A stretch of DNA of 64,000 nt from contig NC_012862.1 in assembly GCF_000026945.1 (NCBI RefSeq), positions 612,501-676,500 on the forward strand, written 5' to 3'. The position numbers were made by a program, and so were the translations under genes. Source of the DNA: Candida dubliniensis CD36 (lineage: Eukaryota; Ascomycota; Pichiomycetes; Serinales; Debaryomycetaceae). The notes under the pieces are model-generated. The model did not search any database. It was given only the letters and a program-made list of their open reading frames with translations, and was not told the origin of the DNA. Shown one piece after another: positions 1 to 11,085 of this stretch. The number at the start of each line of letters is the position of its first letter. The stretch's first letter is position 1.

Positions 1-2639
1 TCAATAAATTTATAAAAATCTTCTAAAATTTTAATATTAATATCAAATTTTGATTTTAATAACATCATTTTTTCAATAGGAATATCAATCAGATGATTTT
101 CAATCAACATAAGATTTGATAATCTTAACAATTCACTTGATTCTGATTTAAGTAAAATATGTAATTTCCAATCTGTTTGATCCAATAATGTACTGTTACT
201 GTTACTGTTACTACTACTACCATTATTATTATTCATACCAACTTGGACAGAAATAGGATTTGGTCGACCAAATATAGAACAAATTATTGAAGTCAAATAT
301 TTAAGAGCATACCAAAGACGATATTGTTGAGCATTTAAATCTTCTTCATCATTCATTTCATCACCTTCTAATTTAACGGTATTTTTTTTCCCATTATTAA
401 TATTAGATTCTCCTATAGTTGTATCAACAACATTCTTAAACAGTTTATTTTGTTCATTACTACCACTACTATTGTTGGTTATTGTTGTTGTTGTTGTTGC
501 TTGATATTGATTCATAATATGTAATCCAATTGAATAAGAAATAGAACAAGCATGAAACATCATTTTCCAACATTCTTCATAATTTTGTTGTAAAAATAAC
601 CATTCTGAACATAATATATAAGCTTGAATAGTAATCATTGATTCATCAATTAAATTAATTTTTAATTTTTCAAAATTTTTATATAAAACTTGACGAGTAA
701 GATATTTCCGATATTTAGTACAAATATTTAATGAACCATTAGGTAATAAATTTAATTGAACATAATCTTGAGGACTTAATCTTTCAATAGATAAACATAA
801 TATCATATATATCAATAATAAATCATCATCATTTTCCCAATCATTATCATCAGTATTATTATCATTATTATATCCATTTAAAAAATTGAAAACATGATTA
901 CTTGATATAAAAGTTCGATAATATAAATTATTTTCAAAAAATTTTTTCACCAATTTAATAATCACTTCAAAATTTAATTTATTAACATCTTGATAAATAG
1001 TAGAATCAGTATTATTATTACTAATACTACTACTGCTACTACTACCAGAACTATTATTATTAATATTATTATCTAAATCATCATATTTTAATAAATAAGA
1101 TGGTAATATAGGTAATGGTTTTTTTTTCAAACTTTTTTGTATTTGAATATTAAATTTCATAGTTTCTTGATCTTGATAATTATCAACATCTTGTTCCCAA
1201 TTATGCTTTAATTGACGATTTGTTAAACGATATTTATTTGAAGATAATTGATTCGATGATTGATGATCCAAAACTCCTTGCCTTTGTCCTTGTCCTTGTC
1301 CTTGTCCTCTATTACGTTTGGCACGATGAATTTTCCGTCCATGAAATAATTCCCTTTGTTCTTCAGATAATGGTTGAAAACTAAATGTAGGACCAATTTC
1401 ACCTCCACTACTACTACTACTACTGCTACTACTATTACTACCACTATCAATTGATGAGGATGATGTTTCTTTTTGTTGACTACTATTACTATCACTATCT
1501 TCAATGAATTGATTATTGGAATATATTCCTTGATTTTTACTAGCAGAATCTTTAGGGAAACTAGATTTAGAATGACCAAAAACTCCAATTTTTTCTTTTT
1601 TATTTGGTGGTGATTCATCAGAATATGAATCAGATGTATTACCACGTTTATCACCACATCTAGATAATGTTGGAAGAAAATTACCATTTGAATTAATACT
1701 TTCATTTCTATTTCCATTTCCAATATCACAATCTTTAGTCTTATTAATGATATTATTATAATTGTTGTTTATAGCATTAGTAATATTATTATTATTATTA
1801 CTACTACTACTACTACCACCACCACCATGACCAGAAGAATTAAGGATTGATTGTTGTAATTCTTCTAATTGACGAGTTAATAATCGATTACTATTTAATA
1901 AATGAGTATTTGCTGCCTTCATCATATCATAATCATCTTTCAATAAATTATATTTGTCAGAATCAGAAATCTCCCGATTAGAAGTATTATTATTATTATT
2001 ATTATTGATTATTAAACTATTACCGGTGCCAGTGCTAGTACCAGTGCCAGTGTCAGTAGGTAAACCTGTAGTGGATAAAGTTGAACTTTTTAATGAATCA
2101 ATTGTTATAGGTGTTATTGATGAAGATGAACAAGATTTTCTATCAATTGAATCATTTCTCATAACTGAACATTTTTCAAGAAAATCGGAATTTGTGGCAC
2201 TTTCAGCACTAGTTGGCATTGAATCAGTTGAATCGGTTGATTCTCTTGGTACTGATGACATTAATGATCCTGATCCTGATCCTGATCCCGATCCTGATCC
2301 ACTTGTTGAGATACTTGAATTATCAGAAGGTTTCCTAGGATGATCATAAATCAATTTCATGGTGTTTTCAGGTTCAAATTCTGGTTCAGGTTCAGACTCC
2401 GGCTCTGGTTTAGGTTTAGGTTTAAGTTCAGGTTCAGGTTCAGGTCCAGGTCCAGGTTCAAGTTCAAGTTTAGGTTTAGATTTAAATTCATCTTCTTGAA
2501 TTTTAATATTTCTAAATTTTTCTGGGAATTCACATTGAACATGTCGTTTCATACATTGATCACAAGGTTTAATTCTATTACATTTTATTTTTCTTTTCCG
2601 ACAAGAAATACAAGAAATTGGAAGTAATCCAGTACTCAT
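1..2639 (-). CDS. ZCF1: Zn(II)2Cys6 transcription factor, 3' end cut by window
   Basis: The reading frame starts at the ATG at 2639 and stays open on the minus strand to base 1, about 879 codons, so the C-terminus lies outside the window. Residues 10-36 form a textbook fungal binuclear zinc cluster with cysteines at 10, 13, 20, 26, 29 and 36 (C-x2-C-x6-C-x5-C-x2-C-x6-C) and a basic RKRKIK stretch, so it should bind DNA in the nucleus. Low-complexity Pro-Glu/Pro-Lys, Gly-Ser, Asn and Ser repeats follow over roughly residues 45-480. A fungal-specific regulatory domain begins near residue 560, with an LWYALKYLTSIICSIFGRP block typical of that domain. The symbol rests on remembered gene order next to SLD1 and SMC3; the family call is secure and the symbol is less so. 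Confidence 0.88.
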   Translation of the reverse strand, partial: MSTGLLPISCISCRKRKIKCNRIKPCDQCMKRHVQCEFPEKFRNIKIQEDEFKSKPKLELEPGPGPEPEPELKPKPKPEPESEPEPEFEPENTMKLIYDHPRKPSDNSSISTSGSGSGSGSGSGSLMSSVPRESTDSTDSMPTSAESATNSDFLEKCSVMRNDSIDRKSCSSSSITPITIDSLKSSTLSTTGLPTDTGTGTSTGTGNSLIINNNNNNNTSNREISDSDKYNLLKDDYDMMKAANTHLLNSNRLLTRQLEELQQSILNSSGHGGGGSSSSSNNNNNITNAINNNYNNIINKTKDCDIGNGNRNESINSNGNFLPTLSRCGDKRGNTSDSYSDESPPNKKEKIGVFGHSKSSFPKDSASKNQGIYSNNQFIEDSDSNSSQQKETSSSSIDSGSNSSSSSSSSSGGEIGPTFSFQPLSEEQRELFHGRKIHRAKRNRGQGQGQGQRQGVLDHQSSNQLSSNKYRLTNRQLKHNWEQDVDNYQDQETMKFNIQIQKSLKKKPLPILPSYLLKYDDLDNNINNNSSGSSSSSSISNNNTDSTIYQDVNKLNFEVIIKLVKKFFENNLYYRTFISSNHVFNFLNGYNNDNNTDDNDWENDDDLLLIYMILCLSIERLSPQDYVQLNLLPNGSLNICTKYRKYLTRQVLYKNFEKLKINLIDESMITIQAYILCSEWLFLQQNYEECWKMMFHACSISYSIGLHIMNQYQATTTTTITNNSSGSNEQNKLFKNVVDTTIGESNINNGKKNTVKLEGDEMNDEEDLNAQQYRLWYALKYLTSIICSIFGRPNPISVQVGMNNNNGSSSNSNSNSTLLDQTDWKLHILLKSESSELLRLSNLMLIENHLIDIPIEKMMLLKSKFDINIKILEDFYKFI

Positions 2640-4367
2640 TATCACAATGAAACAAATAAATTTAATTAAAGTTAAAGTGAAATTGTAATTGTAATTAATT
2701 AATGAATGGGTTGGTTGGTTGGTTGGTTGGTTGGTTGGTTGGATGATGATAATAATGATTATTATTATTATTATAGTATAGTATAGTCTACATTTGATGA
2801 TGGTTAGTATTCATTCCAATTTATCTATTGCAAAAATAAAACCAAAACCAAAATAAAATTCCATTTTGGAGACCTTAGCTTTTCATTGGATTTGAAAAAA
2901 AAAAAAAAACAAATGGAATGCATTTACATATGTGGGGGAAACAAGGATTGGCAACAACCTCTCATCCCTCTTTCTCTTTCTCTTTCTCTTTGTCTTTTAA
3001 TCATAATAATGGGTTTCATTTAAGAAACATACCAAATCAAGGTCAATCAAGGTCAACTTTACATTAAACCAACTAAAAGTATTGGTTGTTGATCTTAGTA
3101 AGACCGTGGTTGCAAAAAAAAAAAAAAAAAAAAAAAAAAACAGACTTGAATAGGATAAAATTTTCAAACCCCTTCTTCTTCTTTCTTCTTCTCTCTCAAA
3201 AAAGTTGTCAACCACCAGAAAAAAAAAAAAAATCTTTTTGTTTGTTTGTTTGCATCCTCTTATTTCTTTCTCCCATTTGTGTGTGTATGTGTGTGTGTGT
3301 GTTATGTACGGAATTCCGTATTAATATTTAATCATTAATCATCCATTGAATTATGCACATGGAAACAAAAACAAAAACAAAATAATTAAACTCTGACGGA
3401 TTTGATTCACATTATATATCCGAATATCTTTTTTTTTCTTTTTGTTTTGTTGTTAAGAGAAGTGGTGGACATTATGTCAGAATTAAATATTACAAAAAGA
3501 CTGACAAACTTGTATATGGTTTGAATTGAATTGAATTGAATTGAGTCATTTGAATTGAGTCATTTGAAAACAAAAAGTAAAGTAAAGTTAAATTAAAAAG
3601 CTTTAAAGTACTCCCAAATGAAATTCATTTCTGACAATAAAAATTAATACATGCCTAAGAAAGTTTAATAAGTTTATGGATAATAGCAATTTAAAAACAA
3701 AAAAAAAGTATTACTTTTCCCCCTTTTTTTGAAAATATATCCATTAATAAAGTTAATCTGAATGGTTGTAGTTATAGTGGTGGTGAAGAATGGTGTAAAA
3801 TGTTGAAAGAAAACAAAGCAAATCAAAACAAAACAAATCAAATCAAAGCAAAGTAAAATAAAAAGAAGCAAAAAAAAAAAAAAAAACTGAATTCCATTCT
3901 ATCGTCAGGTTTATATATATATACGGATTCTGATTGGGAAGGGGGGGGAGGATGGAAGGTCTAATAATCTGGTTTAATGTATGTATGTATGTATGTATGT
4001 ACGAATGATAATTAACTAAGTGAAAAAAAGAGCAAAAAGAACAACTAAACACGAATAAGAAGTGAAAGAGTAGAGAAAGAAGAAAGAAGAAAGAAGAATG
4101 AAGAAAGAAATTGATTGACCATCCATAATATAATTGTTTCCAAAATATTCATTATTTACAGTCACCTGCAAGAACTAAAAATAAAATAAAATAAATAATA
4201 TTTTAGTCATGTTTGCTTACACAAGCAAACAATTTGTAGATTATACACTACGGAAAAGCAAAGCAAGAAATATTATGAGAATAAATAATATATACAAAGG
4301 GTTTTCTACCTCTTGTGTTTTTTTTTTTTTTTTTTTTATCACTTATACTATTCTTCTATCAGTTCCT

Positions 4368-4402
<35 letters not shown>

Positions 4403-6291
4403 AACTATCATTCTAGAATATATCTCTATTGTAAAATGTATGGAACTATGGGAAAAAATAAAGATTGGGTTGTCGTGCAAGTTGATAAAAAAAAAAAAAA
4501 AACAAGAAAACACATACATAGTTATATATATATATATAATCCTTATTGCAGGAATGTGAGACATTACACAAAATTAAAAACAAGTCAATCAATTCTCATT
4601 CCAAATATCTTTATCACTACTACTACTACTACTACTAGTAACAACAACAACAATAGTGACAATATCATATTGGAAAATCTTTATAATCCTACTCAATTTG
4701 TAAACAATTATTAATAATCGTTGTCTAAGTGAAAAAAAATTATATTCACGGTTATGTGCCAAGTCCTTAGTGAAACCATATGATAACTAAAAAATAATAA
4801 TTTGAAATTGCTTATATACAGTATATTTGTCTAACTTTTGTCTCTAATATATGCAGGATCAGATTTATAATCAATTAAGATCCCCTCCACCACCTTCTCC
4901 ACCACTACCCAATTATGAATGGTGGTGGTGGTGGCGAAGGTGGTTGAGGTAGAGATGGTGGCAAATTTAAATGATATAATTATTGTTGTTTAAATTTAGA
5001 ATAGCAAAATACAAATACAAAGTAGAAAGAGTTAAACCAAAACAGAGATAAAACAACAAATTCTCCTCCTTAAAGTTGCAGAACTTTTTTTGATGATGTA
5101 TATATGATTAACATGGTGCAACGGCACAAATAATCGACAATTGCCTAATATACAAAACCAAAATTAGGATGGTATAATATTACACAATAAGAAATAAAGA
5201 GTAAGATCAAAATATAACACCAATCAACAAAACAACTAAAATGGAACATTCTCCTATTATTGAATCTAGAATTCATAATCAATCATATTAAACCCCCCAA
5301 AAAAAGATAAATTAATCAACTACTACTACTACACCAGTAAACTACAAAAAGAAAAATAGAAGCGGAAGTAGAAGCGGAAAAAGATATAATATAGAAATTG
5401 AATATAGTAGTAGTAGTAGTAATAGTAGTAGTAGTGGCAAATAAACAATTTAATGCAAGGAGATTGACGTTATTATTTCTTTATTCAATTGTGCATAAAA
5501 GTGAGACATTTCAACAAACTAAATAAAATAGTAATAGTAATAGTAATAGTAATATATTATTATTTGGTTTAATCCAATCCAATTCAAGGGTAGTATAAGT
5601 AATCAATCAAATAAAATGATGATGATGATGATGAAGAAGAAAATATTTGAATATTTAAGAATGTGATTTTATTATTTTCCATATATATCAATAAATTTAA
5701 CTATTTTTCCTTTGACTTAAATAATGATGATTAACTTATTTTATTGAAATTTGTTTTTGTTTGCTTTTTTTGGTTTGCTTTTTTGGTTTTTGGTTTTTGG
5801 TTTGCTTCTAAATTTCCAATTCATTATATTTACGTCATCAATCAAATAATACTAGATAGAAGTAGTAGATATAGAAGAAGAAGAAGAAGAAGAATTATGT
5901 TTCGTCTACCCAAGCCTCGTCTAACTTAAATTGTAAATTCTCTCTCTCTCTCTCTACCTTTGGTAAATCTCACTCGTTTAGAAATGATAAGTTTTAATTT
6001 ATATATATATATATATATATATATATCCTTATGATGTAAATTGTTGTTGAAATTATAACAAACTAATAATAATCCATTTCACATGCTATTTCTTTAGTTC
6101 TTAATTGTGTTCTCTTTTTTTTTTATTATTATTATTATATTCTATTCTATTTTATTATATTCTATCCATAAGAGTCCCTTTGTAACATCAACGAAAGAAA
6201 GAAAGAAAGAAAGTGACAAAAAAAGTGACAAAAAGAGAATTTAAAGGGAAGTTGTTTTAAAGCTGAAGCTGTTTGATTTAACAATTATAAC
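2640..6291. other. Long microsatellite-rich intergenic region upstream of the zinc-cluster gene
   Basis: About 3.65 kb without a credible gene. It holds homopurine/homopyrimidine runs, poly(A) and poly(T) tracts, a GTAT run near 3977-4000, ATT/TAA trinucleotide runs near 4371-4402, TAG/TAC runs near 5400-5440, a GAAGAA run near 5875-5892 and an AT run near 6000-6026. The short open frames are homopolymer translations. A long upstream region is common for Candida regulators and may carry distal control sites or non-coding transcription, but none can be shown here. Confidence 0.6.
2711..2742. repeat. (TTGG)8 tetranucleotide microsatellite
   Basis: Eight uninterrupted TTGG units lie about 70-100 bases upstream of the zinc-cluster start codon, so they fall in its promoter or 5' leader (CCAA units on the sense strand). 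Length variation between alleles or strains is likely. Confidence 0.9.
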
Positions 6292-6539
6292 TGTTAGATT
6301 TAGTGCAGTGTCACAGAGTTAACTCAAGAAATCATGACATAGTTTATGTATACATACCGCACATATTATATATATATATATTCTCGTTATTCTCGTTATT
6401 CTCTATCTTATACTACTTTGCTTAAATTAGAAGGCCTTTAGTCTCCTTTTATATATATATATATATATTCAGCTTTCTCGTCTAAAGCTATCATTCGCTA
6501 TCATTCTATCTATCTGTCTGTCTGTCTGTTCATATTACA
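6292..6539 (+). repeat. Possible solo LTR
   Basis: A 248-base segment begins TGTTAGA and ends TATTACA, the TG...CA form of Ty1/copia LTRs, and contains TATA-like runs. The five bases to the left (ATAAC) and right (ATGAC) match at four of five positions, as expected of an aged target-site duplication. The length is close to that of known Candida LTRs. It does not match the LTR remnants at 7271 and 10532, so it would be a different family. The call rests on ends, length and flanks only; chance is possible in such AT-rich DNA. Confidence 0.35.
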
Positions 6540-7270
6540 ATGACACAAAGTGCTTGTCTCTTCTGTTTGCTCATCGTTTTTTGTACTAAGACTTGAATTA
6601 CACGATGGTGGGTTACACTTCCATATTCCAACAATTCAATGTAATGTAGATTTCTGGACTATGGACTATGCATAATTATATTTACTTCTTTAGCCATTCT
6701 TTTTTGCTTCTTCTTCTTCTTTTTGTTCTTCTTCTTGTTCTTCTTGTTCTTTGTTGATAAATAAATTTATAATAATGTATTTTGTAATCACAACTACTAC
6801 CACTACTACTACTACTAGTACGTTCGGTGTCGTGGGAAATTGAGAAAAATTAATCGCCCCCTACCCAAAATCATAAATACGAAATGAAAAACTGTTCCCC
6901 TTTGCCCCCTTTTTGGGTTTAACCACTTTTTAAATGATTTATACAAATAAATCAATGTTTGGAGTATAATGGTTTTTTTTTTTTTTTCTTCAAAAATAAT
7001 TAACCTGATTTGTATTGGTTGGTGGTGGTGGTGGGGGAGATGCTTATTTAAATTAACGATTTGGAAAAATTTGAATTATTATTGGGGTACTGGCGGAGAG
7101 ATAGATCTCGCAATACACAAATTGGGTATGACGTTGACTATAATGAATTATACTTCTCTTCTCTTCTCTTCCATATGGATATGATATGATAAACTATTAT
7201 TATTATTACTATGATAGATAGATAAAATATATTAATGGAAATGGCCACGTTTCCAAAAGAGACAAAGAGA
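6540..7270. other. Intergenic, no gene seen
   Basis: About 730 bases between the possible solo LTR and the copia remnant. It contains CTT/GTT-rich runs near 6710-6750, an ACT run near 6795-6818 and a poly(T) run near 6973. I see no coding potential or RNA gene. Confidence 0.6.
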
Positions 7271-7338
7271 TGTAAGGACTTTTTGTTGTAGAGCCCCTAG
7301 GAAGTATATATATGTATGTATTCTTAGAAAAGTTCCTA
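7271..7338 (-). repeat. 3' LTR remnant (terminal ~68 bases)
   Basis: On the plus strand this begins TGTAAGGACTTTTTG and closely follows the start of the segment at 10532 (TGTAGGACTTTTTG), including a shared GTATATATA...TTCTTAGAAA block. In the element's minus orientation it is the end of the LTR. The rest of the LTR is missing; the sequence passes straight into a primer-binding-site-like segment. Confidence 0.7.
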
Positions 7339-7340
7339 TA

Positions 7341-7355
7341 GATTAGAAGTCAAAA
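7341..7355 (+). other. Minus-strand primer-binding site complementary to tRNA-Arg(UCU)
   Basis: The 15 bases GATTAGAAGTCAAAA are identical to plus-strand bases 27173-27187, which are the complement of the anticodon arm of the tRNA-Arg(UCU) gene in this same window. They lie directly after an LTR-end-like CCTATA and about 46 bases before the gag start, the place a primer-binding site occupies. A shorter copy, GATTAGAAGT, follows the other LTR end on the minus strand at 10531-10522. I recall an internal tRNA-Arg(UCU) primer for the C. albicans element Tca2/pCal; the match itself is seen directly. Confidence 0.7.
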
Positions 7356-7401
7356 ACTAGTTTTTTTTTAATTTTATTTATCTGCCATTTCAAAATCCAC
7401 G

Positions 7402-7850
7402 ATGTCTTCATCCCCTTCTGAGAACAATCCTATCACTAAAGATTTTATTCAAAAAAAATTTGACCCACTACTAATGGTTTTTCCAACATGGAAGATTATA
7501 TATGGTGCATTATTTTCAACAGATGATGATCAACTCGAACAACATTACTCCTCTCGGAACTCCCATCTGGCGAGTCTACCCGTATTATTAACAGAGGTAT
7601 CAGTTGTGGTGACCAGTTTGTTGCTAAGTATAAGGACATTCCCCATTTGTCACCAAACACTGGTGGTCAGTGGCAAGATATGTTTTCAGAAATTTGGAAA
7701 CATTTTCCAGGTTTAAAGGATTATGTATTAACTTCAGATACTGTTCCTCCAATTTACGTTGACGAGGAGGCTTATTACTATCCCAATAACAAGTATTTTG
7801 CTAATGAAATCATTTTTAAATTAAAGTTACATTTGATGCTGAAATAATGC
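7402..7850 (+). pseudogene. gag fragment of copia element, frameshifted
   Basis: An ATG follows the primer site and opens a frame beginning SSSPSENNPITKDF. Sequence that looks coding then continues in other frames: a GTPIWRVY segment, then QWQDMFSEIWKHFPGLKDY and a stretch ending near 7845. At least two frameshifts are needed to join these parts, so no full product is made. Position after LTR end and primer site, and lack of pol motifs, make it gag rather than pol. It faces the opposite way to the pol remnant that follows it. Remaining gag sequence is absent. Confidence 0.6.
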
Positions 7851-7929
7851 TCCATACTCGGTGATACTTCATCATTACGCTTAATTTATCAAGGTGTTCA
7901 AAACTTTTGTTTTAATTTATACTTGGTTT

Positions 7930-10531
7930 TACAACCTTCTGTCCGGAATTAACAATAATCTCACAGGTTGAACCAAGAATGAGTAAATCATCAATGTAAA
8001 CGTCAATTATGAAAAACTTAAGCATTAGGTAAATGTTGATAAAAAAAAAAAATGCCGTTCCCAACTTTTAATTCGATGAGTTGAAATTCTTGAAGTGTGG
8101 TAGAAATTTCTTTGGTACCAATAATACCCCCCAGCCTGTCGCATGCCATATAATGCAGCTTTTAGACGCCAAAAAAAAAAAAACACCATTTTTTTTTTTT
8201 TTTTTTGTCATTATGGTGTCTAGGTGGTGGGTAGCAAAATATTTGTTCGCCGTGTAATCGGGCGTTTAAGTAAGCAGTTGAAAATGTCTAAATGTTCAAC
8301 AAAAACAACCCAATTCTGTTGCAAGGGCAATAAGAAGACGGATGGATAAAAAATCAGCAACGGGTGAGGATGTCTTCCCCACTTCGTATGAATCGCCTGC
8401 AACTTGAAAGTTGCCCATGACCACACCAGCGACTCTTATATACTGTGTGTTTCTCGTCATTTTCTTTGAATGTATCAACCCAACAGGTACAAAGTATTTT
8501 TTTCCCGTTGCTTTGTGATCGGGTGAATTGCTTCAAATATATCTTTGTCAATGAGGAATTGAATCTCTTTTAAATCTGGCTTCTTTCCAGTGAGGGTCAC
8601 GTGGAGATACTTTCTTGACAGTTTGGTATAAGTACCCGTTTTGGGGTGAGTGAATTGTGCGTCCAAATTTTGTAACAACGGGATTGGTTTCGTTGTTGTC
8701 GTGATCCACAGGACGTGGACGCTTTCTTGATTTTCGAGTGGATTTAGTTGTGGATGACTTGGAGTCATCATGGTCAGGGGTGTTGTTACTACTGAAGTCT
8801 TTTGTTGTTGTACTAGTAGTAGTAGTAGTGTCCTCCTTCTGGGAGGTGTTGTTGGTAGTATCAGGTAAAGCTTCCCGCCACCATTATATTGGTTTATACT
8901 ATCCATATGATATGTTTTTGCAAAGTGGCTGGTGTAGTATTGCCTTCTATCAACTCTCCATCTGGAGGTGGTGGAGATGGAGTTGGAGGGACAACAGCAC
9001 TCTCTTTGGTGCTGGCTGATGAGTTCACCAATTCTTCAGCTGAAGAGACAGGGATTGTATCACACTATTGGAAGTAGTCGGAGATTCACCTTCGGTTGTA
9101 GTAATGTGATACAAATCTTGGGAGACGGGAGATTTAGAAGCATCGGCCGTTAGCTCCAAATCAGTATATGTAATTCCCTTTGATGTCTCATCAAGACTGT
9201 CTTTCAATGTGTCTTGTGTGATAGTAGATGTATCCGTTGATGGAACATCCAAACCTGAAACTTGTTCGTGATCCTCTGAGTCTGCATTTTGGCCAGCAGG
9301 CGGTGTCTCTTCGGGATCTGAGATGGTATCCATAGAATTGTTTTGAAAAGAGCTCGTATTAGACGTCATTGAGTTATTCCTAGCAAAAACTTGGATAGGT
9401 TTCACTTCATCAGTGGTGGCAAGCCGTTCCGGGTTACAATTCGTCCCATTTGGAATATCCGTTCGTATTTGGATCTGATGAGTGAGTGTGGATATCAGTG
9501 ATAGCGTCCTGTGTGTTGTGAACAATTGGAACTTCCAGAGAGGTATTCCTAACATCACTTGGTGGGTCGATAATGGTGGATTCTTGAGTCCTTGTAGCCT
9601 CGTGAAGTGATGTAGGTGGTGAATCAATTATTGGTACGTCTGGAGTTGGTGGTGGTGGATTCTGAACTATCAGTTGAGGGATCCTGGAATAAGTGAGAAT
9701 CGATCTCTTTTAATTTACTCTTAATTGAGGTTGCCAATTGAGGGTATTTCTGTTGTAATTTATCCAATAAATTGTCGTCATCAGCATGGTTTTCAGAAGG
9801 AGGATTGATATTTGGGTCTGGTGACGTATTGGATTCAGTTGTGTTTGTAGTCGAAGTAGTGTCAACTAACTCGGGACTTAAAAATGTTAAAGGCGGCTTT
9901 TCGGCGTCGCTGATAGTACCATCATATACTTGTTCGAGTCGATCAAAGCTGACTTTCATGTTATTGACATCATCAATGTTCACTCGGGAAAAAAATGAGA
10001 AAATATTGTCGAAAGATGGTAAAACTGTAACATTTGTCGTAAGACGAATAGGATAGTTGAGTGTTTAAAACATGACCACGTAAGAATAGCTGTCGCTCCC
10101 GTAACCCAAAAATGTACCTTTGACGGTATCTGGAATTAGCTTGTTATGAATGGGAAATGCCGAGAGAGATTGCTTCATTTGGAGAATTGACTTTAATAAG
10201 TAAATCTTGACCAAAGTGAAATGAAAGGTAATGTGTAGTGGTTGTTATAGAATAGCTGATGTGGTGTAGTGGAAAAAATTTGTATTAGATTTTCTTGGAG
10301 AAAAAGATACGGACCAAAGGATAGTGGTATTTTTCGTATGATGGAAATCATGGTTCTATTCGCTCTTTTGATACGTCCATTGAGGACGAACGAATAACCA
10401 GGTATCTCATCTCTATCGATACCTATTGTAGCTAATAGAGCCTTACTTGGCATCTCCTTTGCGTTATCGCTCCGGAAGGAGGAGATGGGGTCTCTAAATT
10501 TGCTATTGAGTACTTGTAATAACTTCTAATC
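7930..10531 (-). pseudogene. pol fragment: integrase, linker and reverse transcriptase, broken
   Basis: Read from 10531 downward, the first part is integrase: an FRSDNAKE segment near 10475-10455 corresponds to the second catalytic Asp region (DNxxE), and an NGRIKRANRTM segment near 10370 matches the conserved NGxxER-like block. An acidic Ser/Thr-rich linker follows (about 9983-9025). Reverse transcriptase follows from about 8650, with a KSRLVVMGNFQ-like segment, a LYGMRQAG block at 8163-8132 and the catalytic YIDDLLIL at 7998-7975. Several stops and frameshifts break the frame, and protease, the first part of integrase and RNase H are missing. Integrase before reverse transcriptase is the Ty1/copia order. 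Confidence 0.82.
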
Positions 10532-10705
10532 TGTAGGACTTTTTGTGGGAGAGCTCCTACTAAGTATATATATTCTTAGAAAGTTTCTCAATTCCTCTTC
10601 TGCGACTCGACGTCGAGAGGGGAAATTGTCCAGCTATATATACCTAATATAAGTCGTGTGCGCATGCCCACGCACTTATCCGAGGTTAACCCCATAACGC
10701 CAACA
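10532..10705 (-). repeat. 5' LTR of the copia element
   Basis: On the minus strand this reads TGTTGGCG... to ...GTCCTACA, 174 bases with TG/CA ends and an internal TATATATAGC that could serve as a TATA box. It contains the 12-base perfect palindrome CTCGACGTCGAG at 10606-10617. It is followed on the minus strand by GATTAGAAGT, the start of the primer-binding site. It shares its last ~60 bases with the remnant at 7271. Confidence 0.72.
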
Positions 10706-10722
10706 AGAGTGCATATGTTTGT

Positions 10723-10760
<38 letters not shown>

Positions 10761-11085
10761 TTCCAAAAAATATTGTGCTGTTGTTGTTCTTTATGCAGGT
10801 TCCAATTCCGAATCTCTTATCTCTGAATTTGCTGCTGCTACTGCTACTAAATCCATCATTCATCCCATTGCAAAAAAAAAACAAAAACTAAGCAAATCAC
10901 AAGTCATAATAGATAAGAAATAAAAAAGATAACTAATTTTTATTATTATTATTATTGATTATACAGAAATATATATATATATACAATCAATTGAAAATCT
11001 TTTTTTTTTTTTAAAAAAATCATTATTTGTTGTTTTGCCCCCTCTTTTTTATTTTCTTTTTATCATCATTATCATCTTTGATTCT
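10706..11085. other. Intergenic with (GT)n microsatellite
   Basis: About 380 bases between the element and the next gene. A GT run of about 15 units lies at 10729-10758; a poly(T) and AT run near 10970-11012 probably belongs to the promoter of the downstream gene. Confidence 0.7.

Larger units (their letters stand above)
7271..10705 (-). mobile_element. Decayed, internally rearranged Ty1/copia LTR retrotransposon
   Basis: The two ends read TGTA...CAACA, and the five flanking bases are AGAGA on the left and AGAGT on the right, a near-perfect target-site duplication, so the whole block looks like one old insertion. Read on the minus strand it has a 174-base 5' LTR (10705-10532), ten bases of primer-binding site, then integrase, linker and reverse-transcriptase coding in the expected order. 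Where RNase H and the 3' end should be there is a gag start with its own primer-binding site in the opposite orientation, followed by only the last ~68 bases of the 3' LTR. All coding parts carry stops and frameshifts. The tRNA-Arg(UCU) primer site suggests relation to Tca2/pCal, from memory. Confidence 0.82.

Noticed and set aside
4209..4714. Overlapping frames of 116 and 133 codons on the plus strand
   Set aside because: Their sequence is mostly translated poly(T), AAT and ACT repeats with no ordered segment, and they overlap in two frames.
8738..9153. Plus-strand open frames of 60-93 codons
   Set aside because: They lie antisense to the decayed pol linker, whose minus-strand frame explains the sequence; no motif is present.
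9772..10056. Plus-strand 94-codon frame
   Set aside because: Antisense to the pol linker, with no independent features.
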